A DNA stretch of 64,000 nt, taken from contig JAHBXC010000003.1 of the NCBI GenBank assembly GCA_019636675.1, forward strand, positions 248,001 through 312,000. The letters run 5' to 3'. The position numbers and the translations under genes are program-made. The notes under the pieces are model-generated. The model did no database searches. It had not been told where the DNA came from and saw only the letters and a list, made by a program, of their open reading frames with translations. The stretch comes from Phycisphaeraceae bacterium. Lineage in GTDB: Bacteria > Planctomycetota > Phycisphaerae > Phycisphaerales > UBA1924. This document shows, piece after piece, positions 8,960 through 18,774 of this stretch. Within the stretch, counting starts at the first letter, position 1. Every line of letters starts with the position of its first letter.

Positions 8960-10237
8960 GTGCTGACCGCGCTCGTCATCGTCACGGCAATCAGTCTCGT
9001 CGGCTCGTTCCTCTGCTCCCTCTGCGAGGCCGCGCTCTACTCCGTCTCCGACTCCGCCGTCGCAGGGATGCTGCAGCAGAAGGTCCGCGGCGCGCGCATC
9101 CTCGCCAAACTCCGCGTACGCATCGACCGCGCCATCGCCGCCATCCTCGCCGTCAACACCATCGCCAACACCGTCGGCGCCTCCGTCGCCGGCTTCCTCG
9201 TCGGCAAGCTCTACGGCAGCACCGCGCTGGGCGTCTTCTCCGCCGCCTTCACCCTCTCCATCCTCTTCGTCGCAGAGATCATCCCCAAGAGCATCGGCGT
9301 CGCGCGAGCCACCTCCATCGCCCCGCGCGTCGCCTGGATCATCGAACTGATGATCCTCATCACCTACCCCCTCGTCATCCTCTGCGAACGCCTCACCACC
9401 ATCATCAACCGCGGCGCCAAGAAAGAGGGCCCCACCGAGCACGAGATCCTCTCCCTCACCCGCATGGCCGTCCGCCTCGGCTCCCTCGAGCCCCACGAGG
9501 CCGCCCTCGTCTCCAACGCCCTCGAACTCGACGAGTACGAGGTCCGCGAGATCATGACGCCGCGCTCGGTCACCTTCGTCCTCCCCGACGAACTCAAGCT
9601 TAAGAACGTCGACCAGCACGCCCAGCACTGGATCCACTCCCGACTCCCCGTCGTCCGCGACGACAACCCCAACGAGATCGTCGGCGTCGTCCACCGGCGC
9701 GACGTCTTCGACCTCCTCGTCTCCGAGCGCGAGGGCGAGAAGAAAATCCGCGACGTCATGCGCCCCGTCCGCTTCATCGGCGCCTCCGCCGGCGCCGACG
9801 AGGCGCTCCGCGAGTTCCTCGCCGGGCGACAGCACATGTTCGTCGTCGTCGACGAGTACGGCACATGGGTCGGCATCGTCACCCTCGAAGACGTCCTCGA
9901 AACCCTCCTGGGCAGCGAGATCATCGGCGAGCACGACCCCGTCGCCGACATGCAGGACCTCGCCCTGCAGAAGGCCGCCGAGCAGGGCATCGAGGTCGAC
10001 GACCCCGACGACGACGACGAGTCCGAAGAAACCGAGGACTGGTCCGACCCGGCCCGCTGGGCCGAGACCCTCGAGCGACGCGACGAGCGCGAAGAGCGCC
10101 AGGAACGCCAGGACGAGGCCGAGATCGAGCGCCGCAAACGCGCCGCCGCCGACCGACGCGCCCAGGACGACGCCCCGCCGCCCGAGGTCGATGTCCCCCA
10201 GCGCGAAGACCGCGACCCGGCCGAAGAACGGCGCTGA
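8960..10237 (+). CDS. CNNM/CBS-domain membrane protein (HlyC/CorC-like)
   Basis: 425 aa from a GTG start. The N-terminal CNNM (DUF21) domain has hydrophobic segments at about residues 1-25, 70-95, 100-115 and 130-150. A pair of CBS domains follows between about 195 and 330 (signature EIMTPRS at 195, VVVDEYGTWVGIVTLEDVLE near 300). The tail from 350 on is highly charged (DDPDDDDESEET, then Arg/Glu-rich). Family members are linked to Mg2+/Co2+ or Na+ transport; the hemolysin label of older annotations is not supported. The C-terminal CorC transporter-associated domain appears to be replaced by the charged tail. Confidence 0.9.
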   Translation: MLTALVIVTAISLVGSFLCSLCEAALYSVSDSAVAGMLQQKVRGARILAKLRVRIDRAIAAILAVNTIANTVGASVAGFLVGKLYGSTALGVFSAAFTLSILFVAEIIPKSIGVARATSIAPRVAWIIELMILITYPLVILCERLTTIINRGAKKEGPTEHEILSLTRMAVRLGSLEPHEAALVSNALELDEYEVREIMTPRSVTFVLPDELKLKNVDQHAQHWIHSRLPVVRDDNPNEIVGVVHRRDVFDLLVSEREGEKKIRDVMRPVRFIGASAGADEALREFLAGRQHMFVVVDEYGTWVGIVTLEDVLETLLGSEIIGEHDPVADMQDLALQKAAEQGIEVDDPDDDDESEETEDWSDPARWAETLERRDEREERQERQDEAEIERRKRAAADRRAQDDAPPPEVDVPQREDRDPAEERR

Positions 10238-10311
10238 CCCCCGGCGCCGCGTCACCCATTCCTCGGCCACAAAAAACCGGGGCGCCGGCTCTCCGCCCGC
10301 GCCCCGCACTG

Positions 10312-10339
10312 CTGCCTGCTCCCCGCTCCCGACTGCCTT
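10312..10339. repeat. Heptanucleotide tandem repeat beyond an M16 stop codon
   Basis: Four 7-mers (CTGCCTG, CTCCCCG, CTCCCGA, CTGCCTT) end one base before the stop codon of the minus-strand gene at 10341. It is a diverged member of the CTCCCTR family. The remaining 75 nt towards the CNNM stop contain a GC-rich inverted stretch without a clear T run. Confidence 0.75.
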
Positions 10340-10340
10340 C

Positions 10341-11849
10341 TTACCTCAGGGTCTCGGGGTCGCGCAGCGGGATCTGCGTGGTGCGCCCGTCGAAGAACTC
10401 GTTCATCGTCGCGCGCCCTTCCAGGTCGCCCGCCTTGATCTCGTCCCACTTGCCCACGACCAGCACCGCGACCTTCGTCGGGTCCAGGTGGCGCTGCGCC
10501 ACGCGCAGCAGCTCGTCGGCCGTCACGGCGCGAACCTTGTCGCGATAGGTCGCCCAGTAGTCGCGCGGGCGCCCCGTCCGCTCGTCGTCGATGAAGGTGT
10601 TCACGATCGCCTGCCGGCTCTCGAACCGGCGAGGGAAGGTCTCGATGAACTGGTTCTTCGAGGTGTTCAGCTCCTCCTCGCTCACACGCTCATTCCGGAT
10701 GCGCTCCATCTCGTCGAACACGATCTTCGACGCGAACGCCACCGTCTGGTTCTTGCTCTGGAAGCCGGCGCGCCACTCGCCGGGGTAGTGCACCGGCGTC
10801 ACCAGACTCGAGCCCGCGCTGTACGCCAGCCCCTCGTCCGAGCGGATGCGCTTCGTCAGGCGCGAGGTGAACCCGCCCCCGCCCAGCACGTCGTTCAGCA
10901 CCGACATCGCGATCGCGTCCGGGTGGTCGCGATGGATGCCGCGCTGCCCGATGAGCACGCGCCCCTGGGGGATGTCCTTCTCCACGAAGAACACGCCCGG
11001 CGCCACCGCCGGCGCAGGCGCCGTCGGCTCGGGGTTGGGCGAGCCCCGGCGCATCGCGCCCAGCGCCTTCTCCAGGCGCTGCGTCATCGCGCTCTCCTCG
11101 AAGTCGCCCGACACACCGATGATCAGGTTCGCGCTGGTGAACACCCGCGCGTGGAACGCGCGCATGTCCTCGGTCGTCAGCGACTCCACCGACTGCCTCG
11201 TCGGCTGGCGCGCGTCGAAGTGGTCCTCGCCGTACATCAGCCGGGCCCACTCGCGACCGCTGATCGACGCCGCGTCGTCGTTGCGCTGCTTCAGCGACTC
11301 GAGCACCTCGCCCCGATAGATCTCCGTCTTCGCCGCGTCGAACCCCGGCGAGACGAGCATGTCCATGAACAGCGCGAAGCTCTCGTCCAGGTTGCTCGAC
11401 AGCGAGTTGAGCGTCGCCCCGCTCGTCGTCCCACCGCTGAACACGAACGCGTTCGCCGCCAGGAAGTCGAACTGCTCGTCCATCTCCTCCGCCGTCACGC
11501 TCGCCGTCCCGCCCCGACGCATCATCGACGCCGTCATCTGCGCCAGCCCCTCCTTGCCCGCCGGCACGAGGTACGCCCCGCCCTGGAACGAGAAGGTGAT
11601 CGTCACCAGCGGCAGCTCGTTGCTGGGCGCCATGTACACCACCACCCCGTTGCTCAGCACCCGGCGATAGTCCTCCCGGTCCGGGGGCGTGAACTCCATC
11701 GCCTTGAACTGAAGATCCGACGGACGCGCCGGGATCGACGGCGCCGACGCGCCCCGACCCGACCGCCCCGCGCCCTGCTGCGCCACCAGCGTCGAAGACG
11801 CCGCTGCCAAACCAACCACCGCCGCCGCCATCATCGTGAACCGTCTCAT
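10341..11849 (-). CDS. M16 peptidase-like protein lacking the zinc motif
   Basis: About 502 aa, exported (signal peptide ending SSTLVA-QQ). It matches the two-domain M16B (insulinase/processing-peptidase) half-fold: an N-terminal domain beginning REDYRRVLSNGVVVYMAP and a second domain with the QRGIHRDHPDAIAMSVLNDV region. At the position of the HXXEH zinc site the sequence reads AGKEGLAQM, so the metal ligands are absent and this should be the non-catalytic partner. The active paralogue lies directly upstream (stop-to-start gap about 85 nt), as in PqqL/MPP-like pairs. ATG at 11849 is preferred over 11858 for spacing to an AGGA site. Confidence 0.88.
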   Translation of the reverse strand: MRRFTMMAAAVVGLAAASSTLVAQQGAGRSGRGASAPSIPARPSDLQFKAMEFTPPDREDYRRVLSNGVVVYMAPSNELPLVTITFSFQGGAYLVPAGKEGLAQMTASMMRRGGTASVTAEEMDEQFDFLAANAFVFSGGTTSGATLNSLSSNLDESFALFMDMLVSPGFDAAKTEIYRGEVLESLKQRNDDAASISGREWARLMYGEDHFDARQPTRQSVESLTTEDMRAFHARVFTSANLIIGVSGDFEESAMTQRLEKALGAMRRGSPNPEPTAPAPAVAPGVFFVEKDIPQGRVLIGQRGIHRDHPDAIAMSVLNDVLGGGGFTSRLTKRIRSDEGLAYSAGSSLVTPVHYPGEWRAGFQSKNQTVAFASKIVFDEMERIRNERVSEEELNTSKNQFIETFPRRFESRQAIVNTFIDDERTGRPRDYWATYRDKVRAVTADELLRVAQRHLDPTKVAVLVVGKWDEIKAGDLEGRATMNEFFDGRTTQIPLRDPETLR

Positions 11850-11900
11850 ATATCTCATTCCTCGTTCGAGGGTGTACTCATCGAATCCGCCGTCCGGCTT

Positions 11901-11928
11901 GTGCCTCGTGCCTTGTGCCCCGTGCCTT
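11901..11928. repeat. Heptanucleotide tandem repeat, GTGCCTY family
   Basis: Four exact 7-mers: GTGCCTC, GTGCCTT, GTGCCCC, GTGCCTT, ending 6 nt before the stop codon of the minus-strand M16 peptidase. The same family occurs at 17963-17990, 22989-23016 and 29230-29257. Confidence 0.85.
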
Positions 11929-11934
11929 CTCTGC

Positions 11935-13677
11935 TTACTTCATCGATTCGATCCGCGCCTTCAGCCACGACTGGATGTACTCCACCGCCGGCCGGAACTG
12001 CTCGGGCGCCTGCGCCGCCTGGCTCTGCACCGACGCGTAGACCCGCTCCAGCATCGCCAGGTCTTCAATCCCTTCGAGCTGCGCGATCTGCTGCTTGACC
12101 ATCCCGCGCATCTGCGGATCGAGCGCCATCAGCGCCGGGTCCTCCGGCGCGCTCCCCGCCTTGCGCGTATAGAACGCGATCGCCCGGTTCTCCCTCGTGA
12201 AGTACTTCTCCACCACGCGCCGGATGTCCTCCGGCGTCACCTGCTGCAGGCGCGAGGGCGACTCGTTGAGGTACTGCCACGAGTCCAGCGCCTCGTAGTA
12301 CCCAAGCTGCACCATCAGGAAGAAGTTGCTCTGCAGCGCGCGGTACTGGTTCGCGACGATCTGGTTCCGCACCTTCTGCAGCTCGCGCTCGCTCACCGGG
12401 TTCTCGCGCAGGTCCTCGACGATCGCCTCCCACGACGCCAGCAGCTGCTCGGGCGTCGCGTCCCCGCGCGTCTCGGCCTCGAACGCGAACGCGCTCGCGT
12501 ACCGACGCGCATCCAGCTGCGCCGACGCGCTGCTCGCGATCTGCTCCTCTTCCACCATCCGCTTGTACAGGCGCCCCGTCCGGCCGTTCAGGATCGCCGC
12601 CAGCACGTTCAGCGCGTACGCGTCCTCGTGCGCGAAAGGCGGCGTCTTGTGCCACACACGCACCTGGGGCTGGCAGTCGCACTCGGCGAACATCCGCATC
12701 TCCGCGCGGCTGGGCATCTCCATCGTCACCACCGGCGGCGGCTTCGGCCCCTTCTTCAGACGCCCGAAGTACCGTTCTATCGTCGGCTTCACCTCCGCCG
12801 GGTCGAAGTCGCCCACGATCACGCCCACCAGATTGTTCGGCGCGTAATAGGTGGCGTAATACTCCTGCGCCTGCTCGTACGTGTACGAGTTCAGGTCGCT
12901 CGGCCACCCGATCACCGGCCAGTTGTACGGGCTGCTCAGCCAGAACATCGACTCGAACTGCTCGTCGAAGATCCCCGTCGGCGTGCTCTCCGTGCGCAGC
13001 CGGCGCTCCTCGTGCACCACGTCGCGCTCCGAATAGAACTCGCGGAACACCGAGTCCACCAGCCGGTCGCTCTCCATCCACGCCCACAACTCGAACTTGT
13101 TGCTCGGCACCGTGATGAAGTAGAAGGTCAGGTCGTTCGCCGTGAACGCGTTCATCGCCGAGGCGCCCATCTCCGTGTAGACCTGGTCGAACTCGTCCTT
13201 CACGATGATGTCGCGGTGCGCCTCGATCAGCCCTCGCAGCTCCTCGCGCAGCGCCGCCATCTCGGGCGTGTCGTTCCGCGCGTCCCACGGGTCGTCGATC
13301 TCGCCGCGCCGCCACCGGTCGTACTGCCCGCGCAGCGTCATCTCGCGCAGCTTCAGACGCGCGTCCTCCGCCTTGCGCATGAACTCCGCGTCCTTCGCCG
13401 CGTCGCGCGTGCCGATCGTGCGCGTCCCCTTGAACATCATGTGCTCGAAGAAGTGGCTGATCCCCGTGATCCCCGGGCGCTCGTGCACCGACCCCACCCG
13501 CGCCATCCACCCCGCCGCGATGTTGTTCGGCTGGTCCTCCCGGGGAACAAGCAGGAACCGCATCCCGTTGTCCAGGGTGAACTCCTCGACCTTCACCGAC
13601 TGCGCCGACGAAACCGCCGACGCCGCCGCCACGATCGACGCCGAAACCACAGGCATAATCACGCTGGGAACACGCAT
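11935..13677 (-). CDS. Zinc-dependent M16 family peptidase
   Basis: About 580 aa starting at ATG 13677 (MRVPSVIMPV); the frame stays open upstream but the signal peptide (residues 1-25, ending SAVSSA-QS) fixes the start. The catalytic inverted zinc motif is visible as HFFEHMMFKGT near residue 65, with the third ligand Glu expected about 75 residues later beyond a charged insertion (KLREMTLRGQYDRWRRGEID). A second M16 domain follows (VGVIVGDFDPAEVKPTIERY). Probably a periplasmic or envelope peptide-degrading enzyme. It is transcribed just ahead of its motif-less paralogue and the two likely act as a heterodimer. Confidence 0.92.
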   Translation of the reverse strand: MRVPSVIMPVVSASIVAAASAVSSAQSVKVEEFTLDNGMRFLLVPREDQPNNIAAGWMARVGSVHERPGITGISHFFEHMMFKGTRTIGTRDAAKDAEFMRKAEDARLKLREMTLRGQYDRWRRGEIDDPWDARNDTPEMAALREELRGLIEAHRDIIVKDEFDQVYTEMGASAMNAFTANDLTFYFITVPSNKFELWAWMESDRLVDSVFREFYSERDVVHEERRLRTESTPTGIFDEQFESMFWLSSPYNWPVIGWPSDLNSYTYEQAQEYYATYYAPNNLVGVIVGDFDPAEVKPTIERYFGRLKKGPKPPPVVTMEMPSRAEMRMFAECDCQPQVRVWHKTPPFAHEDAYALNVLAAILNGRTGRLYKRMVEEEQIASSASAQLDARRYASAFAFEAETRGDATPEQLLASWEAIVEDLRENPVSERELQKVRNQIVANQYRALQSNFFLMVQLGYYEALDSWQYLNESPSRLQQVTPEDIRRVVEKYFTRENRAIAFYTRKAGSAPEDPALMALDPQMRGMVKQQIAQLEGIEDLAMLERVYASVQSQAAQAPEQFRPAVEYIQSWLKARIESMK

Positions 13678-13853
13678 GGCAAGACTCCGTTCGGCGCGCA
13701 ACGCGCCGTAAGTGATTTGTTCAGAATAGCACGAGGCCGGCCGGGCCGGGTGCGCGCCGCGCGCCGGGGCTCGCACCTCTCTCATAACACCCTTCGATCC
13801 AGCGGTTGCTTCGGGCACGCGCGTACGGCCCACGGTCGGGTGCGCCCCAGACT

Positions 13854-14330
13854 TCATCCCGAATACACCGACCCCACCCCGATCGCGCGCAGGACCTCGT
13901 CCTCCGCCGCGTGCATCCGCGCCGCGTCGGTCTCCGTCAGGTCGTCGAACCCCGCCACGCAGTGCAGCGCCCCGTGCACGACATACAACAACAGCTCTCG
14001 CTCGGCCCCGTGCCCGCGCTGCGCCGCCTGACGCGCCGCCTCGTCCACGCACACCACGATGTCCGCGTCGATCCGCCCGGCGCCCCCGTCCTCGCCCCCC
14101 AGCAGGTCAAAGGTCAGCACGTCCGTCGTCTCGTCGATGCCCATCGTCCGCGCGTGCAGCGCCGTCATCGCCGCGTCGCGCACCACGCCCACGCGCACCT
14201 CGCCCGACACCCCGAACCGGCGCGACAACTCCGCCAGAGCGTCCCGCGCCTTCGCGCGAAGCCACTCCCTCGCGCCGGCGTCGCCCAGCGCGTCAAGACC
14301 CTCGATCTCCAGCGAGATCCCGCCGCTCAC
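13854..14330 (-). CDS. ybeY: Endoribonuclease YbeY (rRNA maturation factor)
   Basis: 158 aa. Single-strand-specific metallo-endoribonuclease needed for 16S rRNA 3' processing and ribosome quality control. The zinc motif HGALHCVAGFDD (H-x3-H-x5-D/H) is present, with D in place of the third histidine region, preceded by TTDVLTFDLL. The start is the GTG at 14330: it overlaps the TGA of the preceding gene in GTGA, while a longer upstream reading lacks homology. Last gene of a lipoprotein/99-aa/ybeY operon. Confidence 0.9.
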   Translation of the reverse strand: MSGGISLEIEGLDALGDAGAREWLRAKARDALAELSRRFGVSGEVRVGVVRDAAMTALHARTMGIDETTDVLTFDLLGGEDGGAGRIDADIVVCVDEAARQAAQRGHGAERELLLYVVHGALHCVAGFDDLTETDAARMHAAEDEVLRAIGVGSVYSG

Positions 14331-14626
14331 TGCGGCGTCCACACCTTGCTCGCCCGGATCACCTCGCACCAGTCCGGGATCGACAGCGGGATCGACGACT
14401 TCGCGTAGAACACGAACCCGCGATAACTCATGAGATAGGTGTGCGAGTTGCTGAACAGCACCCGCTGAAAGCACTCGATCACCAGCGGCTCCTCGACCCG
14501 CGCCAGCAGGTCCATGAACACCACCGGCTCCACGCGCACGATCGCGCCCGACGCCTTGATCGCGTTCGCGATCGCCTGCTGCGCCGCGACAGCGCCCGCG
14601 CTCGCGGCTCCAGCCGCCGCGCTCAT
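14327..14626 (-). CDS. Conserved small hypothetical protein, 99 aa
   Basis: An Ala-rich N terminus (MSAAAGAASAGAVAAQQAIA) resembles a helix or weak signal, followed by a compact beta-rich core (VRVEPVVFMDLLARVEEPLV ... SYRGFVFYAKSSIPLSIP). No recognised motif. It is tightly embedded: its ATG lies 1 nt after the stop of the upstream lipoprotein and its stop overlaps the GTG of ybeY. The coupling argues it is a real gene; the product is unknown. Confidence 0.75.
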   Translation of the reverse strand: MSAAAGAASAGAVAAQQAIANAIKASGAIVRVEPVVFMDLLARVEEPLVIECFQRVLFSNSHTYLMSYRGFVFYAKSSIPLSIPDWCEVIRASKVWTPQ

Positions 14627-14627
14627 C

Positions 14628-15134
14628 TCAGGAACCCGGCAGCTTCGGCATCGACGCCGAGAACTGCTCCTTGACCTGCGCGAAGGTCCGACGGATCTCG
14701 TTGTACGAGTTCGTGAACGACTTCGACGCGTCTTCCCACGCGTCGGCGCCGGCGCTCTGCACCTTCTGCAGCTCGACCTTCGCCTTCGCGACCTGGTTGT
14801 TCAATTCGTCGCGCATCCGGTTCAGCTCCGCGCCGCCCGAGGGCATCCGCTCGCGCGCCGAGGCGATGAACTCGCCGATGTCCTTCTCCAGCGTCTTGAG
14901 CTGCTCGGTCGAGGTGTTCACGAACTCCGTGCGCGCCTTCGCCGCGGCCTCGACCGCCTTGTCGACCGCCTGCTCGGCCTCGCGCTTCACCTCGGCCCCG
15001 GCGCTCTTGGCCTGGTCGACCACGCTCTGGCCCTGCGTCGCCGTCCCGGCCGGCTTCTCTTCGCACGCCGTCATCGCCAGACCCGTCGCCGCCAGAATCG
15101 CCAGAACCGGGATCGCGTTGCGGTTGAGTGTCAT
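14628..15134 (-). CDS. Helical lipoprotein
   Basis: 168 aa from the ATG at 15134. The signal peptide ends in a lipobox-like LAMTAC, so Cys about 23 would be lipidated, followed by EEKPAGTA. The rest is a continuous amphipathic helix with heptad character (AKSAGAEVKREAEQAVDKAV ... LKTLEKDIGEFIASARERM), consistent with a coiled coil that could span or brace the envelope, as in Lpp-like or apolipoprotein-like proteins. First gene of the operon with the 99-aa protein and ybeY. Confidence 0.78.
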   Translation of the reverse strand: MTLNRNAIPVLAILAATGLAMTACEEKPAGTATQGQSVVDQAKSAGAEVKREAEQAVDKAVEAAAKARTEFVNTSTEQLKTLEKDIGEFIASARERMPSGGAELNRMRDELNNQVAKAKVELQKVQSAGADAWEDASKSFTNSYNEIRRTFAQVKEQFSASMPKLPGS

Positions 15135-15279
15135 GTCCGTTTCCCTTCGACGCCCGTCCGCGCGCCCGCCCACCGGGCCACGCAGCGGGCGATGTGTTTC
15201 CGAGAACCAATCCTACCACCCCCGAGCGGGGGACTCTCTCACACCCTTGTTCCGCTTCGCGACGCCCGATTTCAGCCCG

Positions 15280-15485
15280 GGGGGAGCAGGGAGTGGGGTG
15301 CAGGAACAGCAGAAGGGTGGCGTGGTACGGCGCAGCCGTGCCACGAGCGCTGACAGTTGCGAGCGCCCCGCACTCTTTCCCCCCTCCCGCTCGCGGGAGG
15401 GGGCAGGGGGAGGGTCTTCTCTTCCGCCCCCTCGTCCCGCATGCGGGGAGACGAGGGCGAGCGCAGCGAGCCAGGTGAGGGCCTA
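15280..15485. repeat. Composite intergenic repeat (heptamers plus hairpin modules I, II, III)
   Basis: In order: CTCCCTR-type heptamers (15280-15307, reversed), module I hairpin at 15316-15343 (GTGGTACGGC-GCA-GCCGTGCCAC), module II near 15389-15425 (CCCTCCCGCTCGCGGGAGGG and flank), and module III near 15428-15483 (GCGAGCGCAGCGAGCCAGGT). The stop codon of the gene at 15483 abuts the end of module III. The same modules recur at 17.9-18.1, 22.8-23.2, 29.0-29.3 and 61.3-61.5 kb. Confidence 0.85.
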
Positions 15486-16388
15486 GGAGCGGCCGGGTCC
15501 GCTTACTCCAAGAAGATCTGCTTTCGGAAGCAGATACCTCAAGAAGGTCATGCATCGAAGATAAAAATAAACACGCATGTCATCACATGGAATGGGGTGC
15601 TTGTCGGTTTCGTGATGCCTGATGCACCATTCATTGCCAAGTGTGGTGAGGTACTTGATCTCAGATTCCAGCACATTCTTAACCGCAACATTCCCGCCAG
15701 CGGCTGCATGGATGAGATTCTGAGCCGACTTCTTCTTATTATTGCCAGCAGGAACAGTCTTGACTCGTTCCAGTGCATCCCACAATTTCTCAAGGGCACC
15801 CTGTAGATCCCTCGGATCTCTCAAGAATCTGTCCACCGAATCATTCAGCAGATTTGTGAGGTCAGCATCTGCGGTTTCGAAGCGCGTAATCAGTAGCGCC
15901 GAGTCTGCAGGGACACGCCGTTCAAAGCCCGTCTCTTCGAGTCTCCAGGAGACACGATGGCTCTGAAGAATGCCATTTACATCGTGAGCAAAACCTGTGC
16001 GCGCTTCTTGCTCACTGAATGTATTATGATGATAATGCTCCAGATAATCATGAAATGTCGAGGAATTCGGCTTCGAGACATTTTGGTAGACAAACTCAAG
16101 GAGATCGAGAATGGTCTCCGTACTTGGGTGTTCGCAAAACTGGGTGCCACATACCGCCTCAGGCACTCTGCCAGCGATGCGATCAAGCACTGCACGTCTA
16201 TCACAGCCAATGATTGCTGTCTTGCCAGGATCAGGGCATCGCTCGGCTCCCAAACTGGTGAGCCATGCAGCGTCTATTTTTGTGTTTAGTAATTCGCGCA
16301 GCGCATTCCAAGCTATCAACGAGATTTCCGATGACGTCGCATCGGGAATGCCATGCTCACGCTCAGAAAAGAGGTCCGCCGGATTCAT
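15483..16388 (-). CDS. Low-GC protein with HEPN/abortive-infection-like C terminus
   Basis: 301 aa, near 48% GC in a 70% region. The N-terminal part resembles stand-alone AbiJ-type proteins (TILDLLEFVYQNV; GFAHDVNGILQSHRVSWRL). The C-terminal part has RDLQGALEKLWDALERVKTV, KKKSAQNLIHAAA and then GNEWCIRHHETDKHPI with YFYLRCMTFLRYLL. RHHETDKH fits the R-x4-6-H signature of HEPN RNases, and the arrangement recalls the C-terminal module of AbiJ/HEPN abortive-infection proteins. This is pattern recognition, not a search result. Its ATG lies 1 nt after the nuoF stop, so it is likely co-transcribed with a housekeeping gene. No transposase or antitoxin is visible. Confidence 0.65.
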   Translation of the reverse strand: MNPADLFSEREHGIPDATSSEISLIAWNALRELLNTKIDAAWLTSLGAERCPDPGKTAIIGCDRRAVLDRIAGRVPEAVCGTQFCEHPSTETILDLLEFVYQNVSKPNSSTFHDYLEHYHHNTFSEQEARTGFAHDVNGILQSHRVSWRLEETGFERRVPADSALLITRFETADADLTNLLNDSVDRFLRDPRDLQGALEKLWDALERVKTVPAGNNKKKSAQNLIHAAAGGNVAVKNVLESEIKYLTTLGNEWCIRHHETDKHPIPCDDMRVYFYLRCMTFLRYLLPKADLLGVSGPGRS

Positions 16389-16389
16389 T

Positions 16390-17754
<1,365 letters not shown>

Positions 17755-17876
17755 GATGCAGGGCCCTTCGTGCTCGCGAGGGGAGAGGATTTCGAGGACG
17801 GGATAGTAGGGGCCGACGACCAAACCCGCGTAGGGCCCGCCCGGGGATCACCGGATCGGCAAGACCCCTGCCCACT

Positions 17877-18112
17877 TGTCCGGCCCCCTCTCCCCCGAGG
17901 GGAGAGGGCTGGGGTGAGGGGTTCCGAGCTGACCGTTGTGATCGTCCGCGCGATCTCCCCGTGTGCCTCGTGCCTGATCCCTCGTGCCTTCCGAGTCGAA
18001 CCCCTCACCTGCCTCGCTGCGCTCGCCGTCCTCTCCCCGCAAGCGGGGCGAGGGGGCAGCGAGGATGCGTCAGTCAGCTTCCGTGGCACGGCTGCGCCGT
18101 ACCACGCCACCC
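17877..18112. repeat. Composite intergenic repeat between nuoF and a lipoprotein gene
   Basis: From left: a CCCCTCTCC...GGAGAGGG hairpin unit (17882-17925), GTGCCTY heptamers at 17963-17990 (GTGCCTC, GTGCCTG, ATCCCTC, GTGCCTT), module III reversed (about 18003-18058) and module I hairpin reversed (18082-18112). The stretch from nuoF to 18134 holds no gene. Confidence 0.82.
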
Positions 18113-18122
18113 CTTGTCCTCT

Positions 18123-18150
18123 CTTCCTGCTCCCTACTCCCTGCTCCCTT
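18123..18150. repeat. Heptanucleotide repeat supplying a lipoprotein stop codon
   Basis: CTTCCTG-CTCCCTA-CTCCCTG-CTCCCTT. As at 7634, the CTA of the second unit is the stop codon of the minus-strand gene, and the units behind it encode EGSRE. Confidence 0.88.
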
Positions 18151-18604
18151 CTCGCCGCAAGACCATCACCGTCTTCCCGTCGCGCGTGAACGCAAGGAGC
18201 CCCTCGCCCACCAGCACGCCGTTGGCCGTGTTCATCGCGTTGAGGAACGCCGCCTCGACCGCCATCGCTTCGGGCGTGCCCGCCATCATGGTCGTGACGC
18301 CCGGCGCGATCGTCAGCGCGCCGTCCACGCCCACCGTCGCGCGCGTCGAGTACCGGTTCACGCCCGTGAAGCCCACGGCGCCGCCCATCATCGTGAACTC
18401 CAGCTCCGGCGCACGCTCCACCGTCGACATATCCCTGCCCCCGATCGACACCACGGTCCACTTGCCCACGAGCGGGCGCATCGACCCGGGCGCGCTCATC
18501 GCCGGTTGCGCCGCCCCCGGCGCCTCCGCCTCGGGCGCGGTCGCGCAACCGGAAGCGAAGGAAAGACTTGCGAGAACGACCGCGATCGGCAGGAGTTGTT
18601 TCAT
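18134..18604 (-). CDS. META-domain (HslJ-like) lipoprotein
   Basis: 156 aa from the ATG at 18604 (MKQLLPIAVV). The signal peptide ends in LSFASGC, a lipobox with Cys 20 as lipidation site. The mature domain begins PLVGKWTVVSIGGRDM and contains FTGVNRYSTRATV and the MAGTPEAMAVEAAFLNAMNT helix, the hallmarks of the META/HslJ fold associated with heat or envelope stress. The exact role is unknown. Ends EGSRE, encoded by a heptamer repeat exactly as in cysE. Convergent neighbours are repeats only. Confidence 0.88.
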   Translation of the reverse strand: MKQLLPIAVVLASLSFASGCATAPEAEAPGAAQPAMSAPGSMRPLVGKWTVVSIGGRDMSTVERAPELEFTMMGGAVGFTGVNRYSTRATVGVDGALTIAPGVTTMMAGTPEAMAVEAAFLNAMNTANGVLVGEGLLAFTRDGKTVMVLRREGSRE

Positions 18605-18714
18605 ATGTGTTCTCATCGTACCCGAGCAGGCGCGAAGATCCGACGCCCGCCCACCCCCTCCGGTTCACGCGTAACGCAAAGCGACAAACTCGCGCGAAAA
18701 AAACCGAAAAGGGC

Positions 18715-18745
18715 TTCCCCCCCCCCCCCCGATTCCCTGTATGCT
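18715..18745 (+). promoter_or_regulatory. Promoter with 14-C homopolymeric tract, cassette A
   Basis: A -35-like TTCCCC (18715-18720) runs into a 14-C tract (18717-18730), followed by GATTCCCTG and a -10-like TATGCT (18740-18745). The spacer is 19 nt. The downstream leader GAACACCGAAAGGGGAACCG before the ATG is shared with the two other cassette promoters. Confidence 0.6.
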
Positions 18746-18774
18746 CGGTCGAACACCGAAAGGGGAACCGGGCC

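Noticed and set aside
7826..10309. An 827-residue minus-strand frame over the CNNM gene and part of cysE
   Set aside because: It runs antisense to the CBS-domain gene and through cysE in another frame; low-complexity shadow without a plausible start.
18568..18774. N-terminal extension of the cassette A pseudopilin through the poly-C tract
   Set aside because: A translated C tract would make this a coding phase-variation switch, but the prepilin signal must be N-terminal and the same leader precedes the ATG in cassettes B and C, so the tract is upstream of the gene.
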